Shown: piece after piece, positions 49,981-60,477 of the stretch
Layout of the letters: every line of letters begins with the position of its first letter
How positions within the stretch are numbered: position 1 is the first letter of the stretch
The notes under the pieces: model-generated
Database searches by the model: none
Told to the model about the DNA's origin: nothing
What the model saw: only the letters and a program-made list of their open reading frames with translations
NCBI GenBank assembly: GCA_949130495.1
Contig: OX422214.1
Location: forward strand, 249,182,187 to 249,246,186
Length of the DNA stretch: 64,000 nucleotides
From: Sambucus nigra
Taxonomy: Eukaryota; Streptophyta; Magnoliopsida; Dipsacales; Adoxaceae
Direction: 5' to 3'
Program-made: the position numbers and the translations under genes

Positions 49981-50423
49981 GAAAGATAAAAAGGCCTTCG
50001 TTGTTCATGTTTCTCTCAAAGCACATAATACCTCACATTGGTATTTTGATAGTGGGTGCTCCAGACACATGACAGGTGATGCCTCATTTTTTAACGACTC
50101 TTGAGGACTATCAGGATGGCAGAGTCACCTTTGGAGATGGGAGCAAGTCTAGCATTATAGGGCGTGGTACTGTCGAGTTACCTGGATTTCCTAAGCTAGA
50201 AAATATTTTGTACGTCAAAGGTTTGAAAGCAAACCTTCTCAGCATTAGCCAGCTGTGCGACACTGACTTTGCAGTAAAGTTTGATCGGGACGCGTGTAAA
50301 GTTTATAATCAAGCCGGTAAACTTTTGATGCAAGAGATGAGGACCGAGGATAATTGCTATGGGACTGAGCCCACATCCTCACTTGTTTGCAACAACGCCA
50401 CGATCACACCTATGGATCTGTGG
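49981..50423 (+). pseudogene. copia aspartic protease region
   Basis: The active site is WYFDSGCSRHMTGD, with the catalytic DSG at about 50048. The frame is broken near 50095, at a T-run followed by ACGACTC. Downstream sequence (EDYQDGRVTFGDG, ILYVKGLKANLLSISQLCD) is the normal continuation in another frame. The protease would cut the Gag-Pol polyprotein. Confidence 0.88.
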
Positions 50424-51590
50424 CATTAACGTCTAGGTCACGTGAACGTTAGAGATCTCAATGGCTTTGGTAAAAAGGACCTAGTACGTGGCTTACCATC
50501 TCTTGGAAAGTTAACTTCGACCGTTTGTGGACCCTGTTAGCTGGGAAAACAAATTCGTAGTCCTCATAGGAAGTTGCATTCCATTACCTCCTCTCGTGTT
50601 CTTGAGTTGATTCACATGGATCTTATGGGTCCCACTTATACTGAGAGTCTAGGTGGTAAGATGTACATCCTCGTGATGGTATATGATTTCTCCAGGTACT
50701 CCATTGTAGGTTTTCTGAGAGAGAAATCCGATGCTATGGAATTTTTAACGACCAAGTGCCGTGTCCTACAAAATCAACACGGTGTCACTATTAACAGGAT
50801 GCGTAGTGACAATGGCACTGAATTCACAGAAGCAAAGGTAGACCTCTACTGTGATAGCCTCAGGATCAAACATGAGTTTTCTGCTGTGAGAACTCCTCTG
50901 CAAAATGGGATTATTGAGAGAAATAATAGAACGATCCAAGAGATGGCTAGATCTATGCTTCTAGGTCGTAAAGTTTCTAGGAGATTTTGGGCAGAGGCAG
51001 TGTCTACTGCATGCCACACGGTGAATAGGGTTTATTTGCGTCCACACAAACTACAGACTCCTTATGAGTTGTGGACTGGCAAGAAGCCCAACCTAGCATA
51101 TGTCCGTGTTTTTGGGAGTAAATGCTACATCCTACGGGATAGAGAGCAATTAGGAAAGTTCGACTCCCGGAGCGACGAGGGAATATTTCTAGGATATTCA
51201 TCGAATAGCAGAGCGTACCGGGTTTTTAACCTGAAGAGCTCTAAGGTTATGGAATCAATAAACATCACCGTGCAAGATGACGAACCTTCGACGGTTATTG
51301 ATCCTAACCTTCAGTGTGAGGATGAGGATTGTTCTGACAGTGATTTACCTGTTCCTCTCTCACACTCTGTGGACCCTACTCCTGCGCTAGGGGACACACC
51401 TGCTTGGGTTCGCAAGAGTCATGACCTGTCTGCCATTGTTGGCGATCCCACTCTAGGGGTCAAGACTCGTGCTCAGCTAGAGAACGTTGTTAGCCATCTT
51501 TGCTACACGTCCAAAGTCGAGCCTAAAAATCATAAAGAAGCACTCAAGGATGAACACTGGATATTTGCTATGCAGGATGAGTTGCTTTAG
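50424..51590 (+). pseudogene. copia integrase
   Basis: The HHCC zinc-binding part starts at LWH (50424), interrupted by TAA at 50427 and TAG at 50538. The catalytic core has the DDE triad in MDLMGP, RSDNGTEF and GIIERNNRT, followed by the GKKPNLAYVRVFGSKCY region typical of copia. The region ends with stops at 51588 and 51609. It would insert element DNA into the genome. Confidence 0.92.
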
Positions 51591-51611
51591 TTTAAAAAGA
51601 ATAATGTCTAG

Positions 51612-52502
51612 GAATTAGTCCCCCGACCTAGTGAGACTAATGTGATAGGTACCCGGTGGATTTTCAAGAACAAAATGGATGAATATGGTACCATAATCAG
51701 AAATAAGGCTAGGTTGGTAGCTCAAGGCTACACACAGATAGAGGGTGTAGACTTTGGGGAGACATTTGCTCCTATTGCGAGGCTTGAGTCCGTCCGTTTT
51801 CTGCTCGCCATCGCATGTCATCTGCGCTTCAAGGTATATCAGATGGATGTCAAGAGTGCCTTTCTGAATGGCATTCTACAGGAGGAGGTTTAAGTGGAAC
51901 AACCAAAAGGGTTTGAAGACCCTCAGCACCCAGAGCACGTCTACTATATGAGGAAAGCCTTCTATGGTTTGAAGCAAGCACCCCGTGCTTGGTACGAGAG
52001 GCTTACTTCCTATCTCTTAGCTCGTGGCTTTAAGAGAGGGGGAGTAGATATGACGTTGTTCGTCAGGAGAGATGATGGTGCTATTTTGGTTGCCCAGGTC
52101 TATGTGGATGACATAGTCTTTAGATCCACATGCTCCCAGCATGCTCACCACTTTGAGGAGGAGATGAAAAGTGAGTTTGAGATGAGCATGGTTGATGAGC
52201 TTACATTCTTCCTTGGTCTCCAGGTTCGTCAGCTAGAGGATGGGATGTTCATCTCCCAATCCAAGTATGCTAGAGACCTAGTGAAGAAATTTGGTTTAGA
52301 CACCGCTAAGCATGAACGTACACCTATGAGTACCACTACCAAGCTTAGTAAGGACACTTCAGGCAAGGACGTAGAGCAAACCTTATATCGGAGTATGATA
52401 GGTAGTCTTCTCTACTTAACTGCCAGTCGTCCCGACATCGCCTTTAGTGTTGGAGTCTGTGCGCGATATCAGGCGTCCCAAAAGAGTCACATTTACTTGC
52501 TC
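51612..52502 (+). pseudogene. copia reverse transcriptase
   Basis: It reads from [13 protein letters not shown] through [34 protein letters not shown] and the catalytic YVDD (about 52101-52112). A TAA at 51891 interrupts it. Near 52480-52490 the frame shifts: the end of the domain (SHLLALKC) continues in another frame. Confidence 0.93.
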
Positions 52503-53044
52503 TAAAATGTATTATTAAATACGTGAGTGGGACTCTCTCATACGGGATTTGGTATTCCTTTGATACCGATGACCGTTGGTCTGCCTATTCGGATGCCGAT
52601 TGGGTTGGGGATGTAGATGGTTGTAGGAGCACTTCTGGTGGGTGTTTCTATTTTGGTTATGCTCTTGTCTCCTGGCTGAGCAAGAAGCAAAATTCCATCT
52701 CTTTGTCCACTGCGGAGGCTGAGTACATAGCTGCCGGGAGTTGTTGCACACAAATCTTATGGATGAAGCAAATGCTGGAGGATTATGGGATTTCACAGGA
52801 CACCATGACCATTTCCTGTGACAACACGAGCGCGATACATATATCCTGCAATCCAGTTCATCCTTCGCGCACCAAGCACATCAGGATACGTGAGCACTTC
52901 ATACGACAGCTAGTTGAGGAGAATGTCGTATCCCTGAGTTTCGTTCCCACCGACCGTCAGTTAGCCAACATTTTCACGAAACCTCTAGATGCCCTTAGAT
53001 TTGAGAGTCTTAGTAAGTCTTTAGGGATTTGCACAGTTGACTGA
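52503..53044 (+). pseudogene. copia RNase H
   Basis: It contains SDADWVGDVDGCRSTSG, SLSTAEAEYIA and SCDNTSAIHI, carrying the acidic catalytic residues, and the family's C-terminal ANIFTKPL. It ends at TGA 53042. It is out of frame with the upstream RT. It would remove RNA from RNA-DNA hybrids. Confidence 0.92.
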
Positions 53045-54604
53045 GGGGTTGGTATTTGTCTAGAATATGATGCTTCTTCATGTTCATATCATATGCTTCC
53101 TATTGATAGTCTGTTTTATATGTACCATTGCCTAGTTGTACAACTTTTATTTCTTCTTTTTGCTTTTTATATTTCTTTTGAAAAAAAAACAAAAATATTT
53201 TCCTTTAAGAAATTTTTTGAGAAAAGCACAAAAAGATTTTATTTTTGATAAAATTTTTGAAAAATCAACAAAAAAAAGAAAAGAAGAAAGGGTTTCTGTT
53301 TTCATGGATGAGCATTTAAGATAGTCAAGTCACAACTTCATTCCATTTATCCATGTGACTGTTTGATAGAGATTGGAGAGGCTACATCATTTCATCCATG
53401 TGCTTTACTTAGTATGGAGTCTTTGAGATGTAATTAGTGATATCTTTCTACATGTTTGACTCCTATATCCTTTATTGCACACATGCACGGCTATATTTGA
53501 TTATTGCACTTGTCTATCTCATATTGGCTTGAGTGTTTCCATCTCAATTCTGTCTATACAACTTACAATATGCGATAAAACTTGACAAGATTGGAATGCA
53601 TGTAAAAACCGTTTTGGTGAGACTGTGTGTTTTTGTATAACGGGGAGGGGCTGCGAAAGGTAATCATCTATCCTTTGCGCAAAAGCCACCGTTAAAAAGG
53701 ACCTAAAAAATGGAGGAATTTTAATATCCGAGGTCCAAAGAGGTTAAAAGAGCCCGAAAAATTTAAAGGCAATAAAAAGCAATTCATGCCAAATATGGGC
53801 CACTTAGGTTTCACCATCAATTCTCCAAAGTTTGAGAATTTAGAATGCCTCTATTCAAAATTATATCTGAGGGAGTTTGGTTGGAGAATCTTTAAACGGG
53901 TTTGCATTTCCTTGAAAGTCCTGAAAAAGCATAAAATCATTTTGGACGTTATTGGTGTGAAAATCACTTTGAGCTTTGATTTGTTGATTTGATTGAGTCA
54001 ATATCTTATATTGTCATTCTTTTACACCAAAGGAAGCATTTGAGTTCATTCGCTAGGAATATCCAATATTCATCGTGCACATATGTCATGTTTGTATGAA
54101 TTGATTTTCCTATCGAATTTGATCACACCACATCATTTACGCTATCATCATCTTGGTTACTTTGTGTTCATTCATGGTGTGATTTTATCCTTGTGACACC
54201 CCGCACTTGCTTATTTGATTTATTTCTCTCATTTGTCTATTTGGGGACATCATAAAAAGGGGGAGAATAAATTATCTTATTATGGGGGAGATTTGAAATT
54301 TGAGTTTGCTCATAAATTGATATATATATGTTTATCTCATTTCAAACTCGATATGTCACTTGGTATTTTTGCTTTGTCTCATGTGTGTAGGTACTACATG
54401 GATTATCATTGGAATGCACACCCTAATGAGAAAAGCATTGAGATTCCTGCAGAGTTGAAGAAGAGCAATCGCTGTAGTCTTATTCAGTTGTATCTTTCCA
54501 GTTTCGGGTTCATGGAAGGGTAGATTTGTATAGGCATTTTCTTTTGTTTGATAATTCGGATGTTTATTTTTATGTATGTACCGACATAGACATAGGGGGA
54601 GATT
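53045..54604 (+). other. Long 3' non-coding region and polypurine tract of the copia element
   Basis: No envelope-like or other recognised frame is present. It is homologous in patches to the remnant at 5772-7732. The polypurine tract is at 54593-54604 (TAGGGGGAGATT) just before the 3' LTR. A second near-identical GGGGGAGATT sits about 310 bp upstream near 54285. Confidence 0.8.
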
Positions 54605-55526
54605 TGTAAGGACATTTTTGTCCATTAACAATTTATATGTCGTACGCCGTTACACCGTTGAAGAAATTCAAGTTTCATACATTCATCAACGGATCCGAAT
54701 ATCAAAAGAAGAAGAGGAATCAAAGTCTGTCAACCAGACCGGTCCGCCCAAAATAAAAGAACCGATCCAGCTAACCGGACCGGTCCGCCTCATACCCGGA
54801 CCGATCCGCCTGCTGAAGTCCAGTAGACCCCGGACCGCAAACGAACCGATGGAGCCAGTTATAACAGAACCGATCCGGTCAACTGCGGACCGATCCGCCT
54901 GGAATAAAAGAACCGATCTGATAAATCGGACCGATCTGCCTCAGACCCGGACCGGTCCGCCTGGGATAAACTTCAACAGATCGTGTTAGATCGTGTTCAG
55001 ATTTTTATAGTTCAAGGCTCCTTATTTAATCCCACTACGGGAAGTGGTTTTCTAAGACTTATTCACACGATTTCCAGAGTAAAGAAAGCCCTAAGTCTTC
55101 ACCTATTGAGCATCTAGACTCTAGGTATTTGATTCACACAAATTCCCAATCCTTTGTGAATCACTTTGCAACCCAGGAACGCACTGTTGCTGTTCACACC
55201 CTTGTGGAGAAGACCGTTCTTCTTCTCCATTGCAGCCCTACTGGAAAGGGATTGTTCCAGCCGCGACTACAGAATCCGACACTTGAGGGTAATTCTTAGT
55301 CACTTGTATTTTCATTGTAATCCGAAATTATACAGCCTACAATATTATAATGAAAATAAATGGTTTTCCCCTTTGGGGGATTTTTCCTCAATTGCATGTG
55401 TTTGAATGTTCTTGCTTAGATTATCATCTTATTCAATCACATACTGTTGCATGTTTAGGGTTTGTTTGGGTTAAAAGGGTTTAATATATAATTTGCTCAT
55501 TTGAACGCAAGCACACGACGTTCTCA
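54605..55526 (+). mobile_element. 3' LTR of the copia element
   Basis: 922 bp, with the same ends as the 5' LTR. It carries the second palindrome array (54735-54970). The frames inside it (for example 55166-55405) are duplicated in the 5' LTR and are not genes. Confidence 0.95.
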
Positions 55527-55599
55527 ATTCTCCTCGTCGACCAACTACGGTTAGTGGGTTTTTATTCCCGACTAGCCATACTTGGTAGATTTGGAATAG

Positions 55600-56095
55600 T
55601 TATAGCTCGATACCAACCTTAACTGACATTTTTGAGAATATATATTTACCTCCCGACCAACATAAGTTGGCATTTGCGAGAATATATGCACTTCCTAACC
55701 AATATAAGTTGGCATTTTTAGGAATATTTTGTTTCCTAACCAACCGAGGTTGGCATTTTTAGGAATATTTTGTTTCCTAGCCAAACAGGTTGGCATTTTT
55801 AGGAATATTTTGTTTCTTAGCCAAACAGGTTGGCATTTTTAGGAATATTTTGTTTCCTAACCAACCGAGGTTGGCATTTTTAGGAATATTTTGTTTCCTG
55901 GTTGGCATTTTTAGGAATATTTTGTTTCCTAACCAACCAAGGTTGGCATTTTTAGGAATATTTTGTTTCCTAACCAACCGAGGTTGGCATTTTTAGGAAT
56001 ATTTTGTTTCCTAACCAACCGAGGTTGGCATTTTTAGGAATATTTTATTTCCTAACCAACCGAGGTTGGCATTTTTAGGAATATTTCTGCTGAGT
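55600..56095 (-). repeat. 41-bp tandem repeats in the Tat 3' region
   Basis: About ten units contain TTGGCATTTTTAGGAATATT followed by TTGTTTCCTAACCAACCGAGG. Starts at 55709 and 55750 are 41 bp apart. One unit near 55895 is shortened. The core CCAACCGAGGTTGG is an inverted repeat. They lie between integrase and the 112-bp repeats. The small opposed frames here are repeat artefacts. Confidence 0.93.
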
Positions 56096-56221
56096 AGTCA
56101 GAGCTTTACCGAGTAGTGCGTAGCACTAGTATCCCCCGAAAAACTTCCAATAAAAAGAGAGACTTGCAGAATATCGTCATTTTATTCATATCGATGGAAC
56201 TGAGTTACATGGGAATATTCA

Positions 56222-57280
56222 TCAATGATAATACTTTCGTAGGTGCTCTGCATTCCAGGCATTCTTAAACTCCTCGCCTTCTAAAGTTGCTATTCGATAA
56301 GTTCCTGGTCGAACAACTTCTGTAACTCGGTATGGTCCATGCCAGTTTGCCTCTAGTTTATTGTGCTTTTGAATGACTTTCTTCAGCACATAATCTCCTT
56401 TTTGCAGGTCGTACTTCTTCACCCTCTTGTTGTAAAACAAAGCTGTTCGCTGCTGGTAAGCAGCATTTCTGATGGCTACTTCTTCTCTAACTTCCTTGAG
56501 CATGTTTAAATCCAGCCTTCTCATTAATTCGCTGGCAGGGGAATTGAAATTTAGCACCCTGTGTGTTGGGAGGCCCAACTCGGCAGGTATAATAGCTTCA
56601 CTTCCAAACGCCAGCATATATGGTGATTCTCCAGTTGCTACTCGGGGAGTAGTTCGGTAAGGCCAGAGTACTGATTGTAACTCGTTGATCCAGTTTGCTT
56701 TCGCATCATCCAGTCTTTTCTTCAATCCATTTAGCAGTGTTCTGTTTGTCACTTCAGTTTGTCCATTGCTTTGAGGATGGTCTGGTGTTGAGTGGACCTT
56801 CAAAATATTTGATTGATGATAATAGGCGGCGAACTCCTCGTTATCAAATTGTGTTCCATGGTCTGTGATGAAGGCATGAGGGAGACCATATCGACAAATG
56901 ATGTTTTTCCAAACAAATTGGTACACCTTCTCGTACGTCATGTCGATGAGTGGCTCAGCTTCTACCCACTTAGTAAAATAATCCACTGCGACGACGAGGT
57001 ATTTGAACCTTCCTCGAGTCGTCGGTAGTGGTCCAACCAAATCTATCCCCCATATGGCAAATGGCCAAGGAGAAGTGATAGGTGTCAACAATGCTTGTGG
57101 AGTTCTTCGGATGGAGGAAAAACGCTAGCACTTGTCACACTTCTTGGCGTAGGCTACACAATCAGCCCTCATAGTCGGCCAGTAGTATCCCTGCGTCATC
57201 ACCCTTTATAAAAGTGTCCGACCTGCTACATGCGCTCCACAGGACCCTTCATGGATCTCTTCAATTAATTATTTCACCTC
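56222..57280 (-). pseudogene. Tat integrase
   Basis: The HHCC zinc-binding part lies at about 57255-57125, with H and H in the EIHEGSCGAHVAG segment and C..C in AKKCDKC. It is broken by stops at 57269, 57206 and 57125. The core reads IWGIDLVGPLP, AFITDHGTQF and GQTEVTNRTLL (DDE triad), and ends NAEHLRKYYH. All segments share one frame with the upstream domains. Confidence 0.93.
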
Positions 57281-57599
57281 GGAGGGATGTACACATCTCT
57301 GCAAACCTTCCATAATTCCCCGTCTATATAAAATACCATTAGTTAACACATACCGAGCAACTTTGAACTTCAATTTCTTGGCTGCGAGCTTGTCAATTAG
57401 AAATTCTCCCTTCTCGATATATGCCCTGATGGGATCCATCCAAGATGGTCCTAAATCAAGGGTAATAAAGTTCATCGTCAGATCTTCATCTATACTCCGT
57501 CCAGCCAACACTTTAATTGGGATTGTTCGTCGTAGCTCGGTGCGAGTAACTGATGCTAGTCGAGCTAGGGTGTCTGCTCTCACATTCTCCATTCTTGGT

Positions 57600-57985
57600 A
57601 TTCTGACCAGCTGAATAACGGCAAATTCTGACACCAGCTCCTTTGCCTTTGCATGATATCTGATCATTAATTCTCCTCTAACTGCATATACTCCCAACAT
57701 TTGATTTACTATCAATTGAGAATCACTGAAAACAATAATCTGCTGCGCCTCCATAATTTTTGCCAAACTAAGTCCTGCAATCATCGCCTTATACTCAGCC
57801 TCATTGTTGGAAGCTTTGAATTGGAAACGCAGGGCGTATTACATGTCGATCTCGTCCGGAGTGCTAAAAACTATCCCCGCGCCACATCCCGTAGTGCAAG
57901 ATGAGCCTTCTACATATAGCCTCCATATAGGTAACTCGTCTTCAAATTTCTGATCAGTCAGAGTTCCTCGGTGAAATATTTGTTG
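57600..57985 (-). pseudogene. Tat second (archaeal-type) RNase H
   Basis: It contains WRLYVEGSSC, FKASNNEAEYKAMIAG, FSDSQLIVNQ and RIPRMENVRADTLA, the motifs of the extra RNase H carried by Tat-lineage elements after the usual one. A TAA at 57839 interrupts it. The stretch from here to integrase (57600-57280) includes the usual linker ending RGIMEGLQRCVHPSE. Confidence 0.9.
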
Positions 57986-59740
57986 CTTCCATTCCTCCTC
58001 GGATTTTTCCTGCTCTTCGTCGATCATCTTTTCTTTCCCTTTTACCAACCGGAGTTGGTCTGAGCTAGTGTTTGTTGATCCTGTAACATCCACAGGTTGA
58101 TCAGCGAGTAACTTTTGTTCCTCGTCCGGAGTCCTCACAACTATCTCTGCGCCACATCCTGTAACATCCACATGGTCTTTTACCAATCGGAATTGGTCTG
58201 AGCTTGTGTTTGTTGATCCTGTAACATCCACAGGTTGATCAGCGAGCAACTTTTGCTCCCCGGGGGTATCAGGATAGGTGAACTCCGCTATAAAATCTAC
58301 TATAGCCTGCCCTTTTAGTGATGATCTGGGTTCATAAACTATATCATATTCACCGAGCTCTATTGCCCAGTACATCAATCTCCCTAATTTTTCTGGCTTA
58401 TGAAGGGCTTGCCTCAATGGCATATCGGTATATACGATTATGGTATGAGCCTGGAAGTATGGCCTCATTCTCCTACTCGCCTCAATCAACGCCAGTGCCA
58501 ATTTTTCCAGCCTTGGAAATCTGATCTCTGCTCCTCGGAAGGCCTTACTTGTGTAGTAAATTGGTTTTTGCACTCCATTCTCCATTCCGATCAACATCGA
58601 GCTAACTGCATTCTCGGACACTGCAAGGTACAAATACAATTTTTCTCCCATCACCGGCCTGGACAACAGTGGTGGTGCTCCTAAGTATTTCTTCAAGTCT
58701 TGAAAAGCCTTCTCACATTCATCATTCCACTCAAATGTCTTTCTGAGTGTCTTGAAGAATGGGAGACATATATCAGTTGCTCGTGACATAAATCTGTTGA
58801 GTGTTGCTACTCGTCCTGTAAGACTTTGCACCTCTTTCTTCGTCGTTGGAGATCGCAGCCCTAATAGAGCTTTGATCTTTTCAGGATTCGCCTCAATGCC
58901 ACGTTGATTGACAATATACCCGAGAAACATGCCTTCTCGTACTCCAAATATGCATTTCATCGGGTTCATCTTCATTTGGTATTTATCTAGTTGATTAAAA
59001 TTCTGATTTAAGTCAACTAGATGATCAGCAGCTTTTTTGCTCTTCGTCAGTATATCGTCAACATAGACTTCCATATTGCAACTGATTTATTCAGCAAAGA
59101 CTTTGTTCATCAGTCGCTGATATGTCTCACCTGGATTTTTCAAACCAAAAGGCATAACATTATAAAAATAAGTTCCCCTAGGGGTAATGAAAGAGGTACT
59201 CTCCTTGTCTTCAGGTTTCATTTTGATCTGATTGTAGCCAGAATAAGCATCCATGAAGCTCAGCAACTCGTGTCCCGAGGTAGCATCCACCAGTTGATCA
59301 ATTCGGGGTAATGGAAAGTGATCCTTTGGGCATGCATTGTTGAGGTCGGTGAAGTCTACACACATCCTCCACTTGTTGTTCTTCTTCTTTACCATCACCA
59401 CATTGGCTAACCACTCTGGATATTTAACATCTTCAATGAAACAGGCTTTTTGGAGCTTCTTGACTTCCTCCTGTATAGCTTGATTCTTCTTGGGACTGAA
59501 TACTCTTCTTCTCTGCTTCACAGGTTTGATCTCCTTATTCACATTGAGCTCGTGGCATAAGAAGTTTGGGTCTATCCCAGGCATATCTTCATGACTCCAT
59601 GCAAAAGTTTGTCTTCTGCTTCTAAGGAAAGTTATCAATTTCTGTTTTAATGAGGCTTCCAACGATGAGCCTATTTGAGTAGTTCGCTCAGGGTGTTCGT
59701 CATCCAGAATGATGTTTTCAGTAGCTTCCACCACTTGACC
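57986..59740 (-). pseudogene. Tat reverse transcriptase and first RNase H
   Basis: RT runs from PGIDPNFLCHEL through KKKNNKWRMCVDFTDLN, MPFGLKN and the catalytic YVDD (about 59065-59054). A stop at 59087 just before it most simply replaces a Gln codon. RNase H follows, with FEWNDECEKAFQDLK, PIYYTSKAF and VYTDMPLRQAL. The linker before the second RNase H holds an in-frame 138-bp duplication (copies about 58038-58130 and 58174-58260). Confidence 0.93.
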
Positions 59741-59859
59741 CTTCACGAGTTGCGACTCATCTCGAGGATCTAATGTTTCAATCTCTGCACCCTCATCCAC
59801 TTGATAGGTAGTAGTCTTTTTCTTTGACTCCTCCAATTCTTCTTGGTAGGCGGATGAAT

Positions 59860-60477
59860 AATAGCATTCCCGATCTACTTTCTGATCACCTTTCACAACT
59901 CCTACTCCAAAGTTTGTTGGAAATTTTAGGCACTGATGCACTGTAAATGGTACAACCTCAAACTTCTTCAATCCTACTCTTCCCATGATGATATTGTACG
60001 ATGATTGGACATTCTTATCCATCACAAAGAAACGTATTCTTTCTGTCCGACAATCAGGCCAAGTACCAATGAATATATCCAACTTGATTGTCCCAAGTGG
60101 AAATACTTTCTCGCCAGCAAAATTGATGAGGGGTCTGTGGTAAGGCTCCAGTTGAGATAGCTTTAGATTTAAACTATCGAAGCACGGGTAAAACATGATG
60201 TCCGCTGAGCTACCATTGTCGACCAGCACTCTTGAAATCATAACCTCTTTCATTCTCATTTTGATCACCAATGGATCATCGTGAGGATATAAAACACCTG
60301 CAAGGTCATTCTTTGAAAAGCCGATGACCAATTTTCTCCTTGTTCACCTTTCTCGGGCGATCTTCCTCAGCTAGATTTATTCGCCGAATGCACGAGCAAG
60401 CTTGAGCCTTACCGAGGTAAGCTTTTCTTTCTGCAGTAAGGTCTCCTCCTCTTGCATCTCCTCCTGTAATAACATTA
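59860..60477 (-). pseudogene. Tat aspartic protease
   Basis: It contains VLVDNGSSADIMF (about 60220), the DNG form of the active site seen in this lineage, with YNIIMGRVGLKKF downstream. The start is uncertain because gag and protease probably form one polyprotein. An upstream in-frame stretch (DARGGDLTAERKAYLGKAQA) belongs to the same frame. Confidence 0.85.

Larger units (their letters stand above)
46991..55526 (+). mobile_element. Full-length SIRE-like Ty1/copia retrotransposon (8536 bp)
   Basis: LTRs at 46991-47913 and 54605-55526 start TGTAAGGACA and end GTTCTCA. Target duplication ATTCT is exact at 46986-46990 and 55527-55531. Domain order gag, protease, integrase, RT, RNase H is diagnostic of Ty1/copia. 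The long gag with two zinc knuckles and a 1.5-kb 3' region suggests the SIRE/Maximus lineage. It lies within the Tat tandem repeats in the opposite orientation. Nonsense codons and two frameshifts kill pol, and the primer site is lost. The LTRs differ by about 3% by eye, mostly transitions. Confidence 0.96.

Noticed and set aside
53045..54592. An envelope-like gene, as in some SIRE elements
   Set aside because: No long open frame or membrane-type sequence was found in this interval. The short frames have no recognisable domain.
55700..56095. CRISPR-like regular repeats
   Set aside because: The 41-bp units are contiguous, without unique spacers, and lie in a plant Tat retrotransposon. They are simple tandem repeats.
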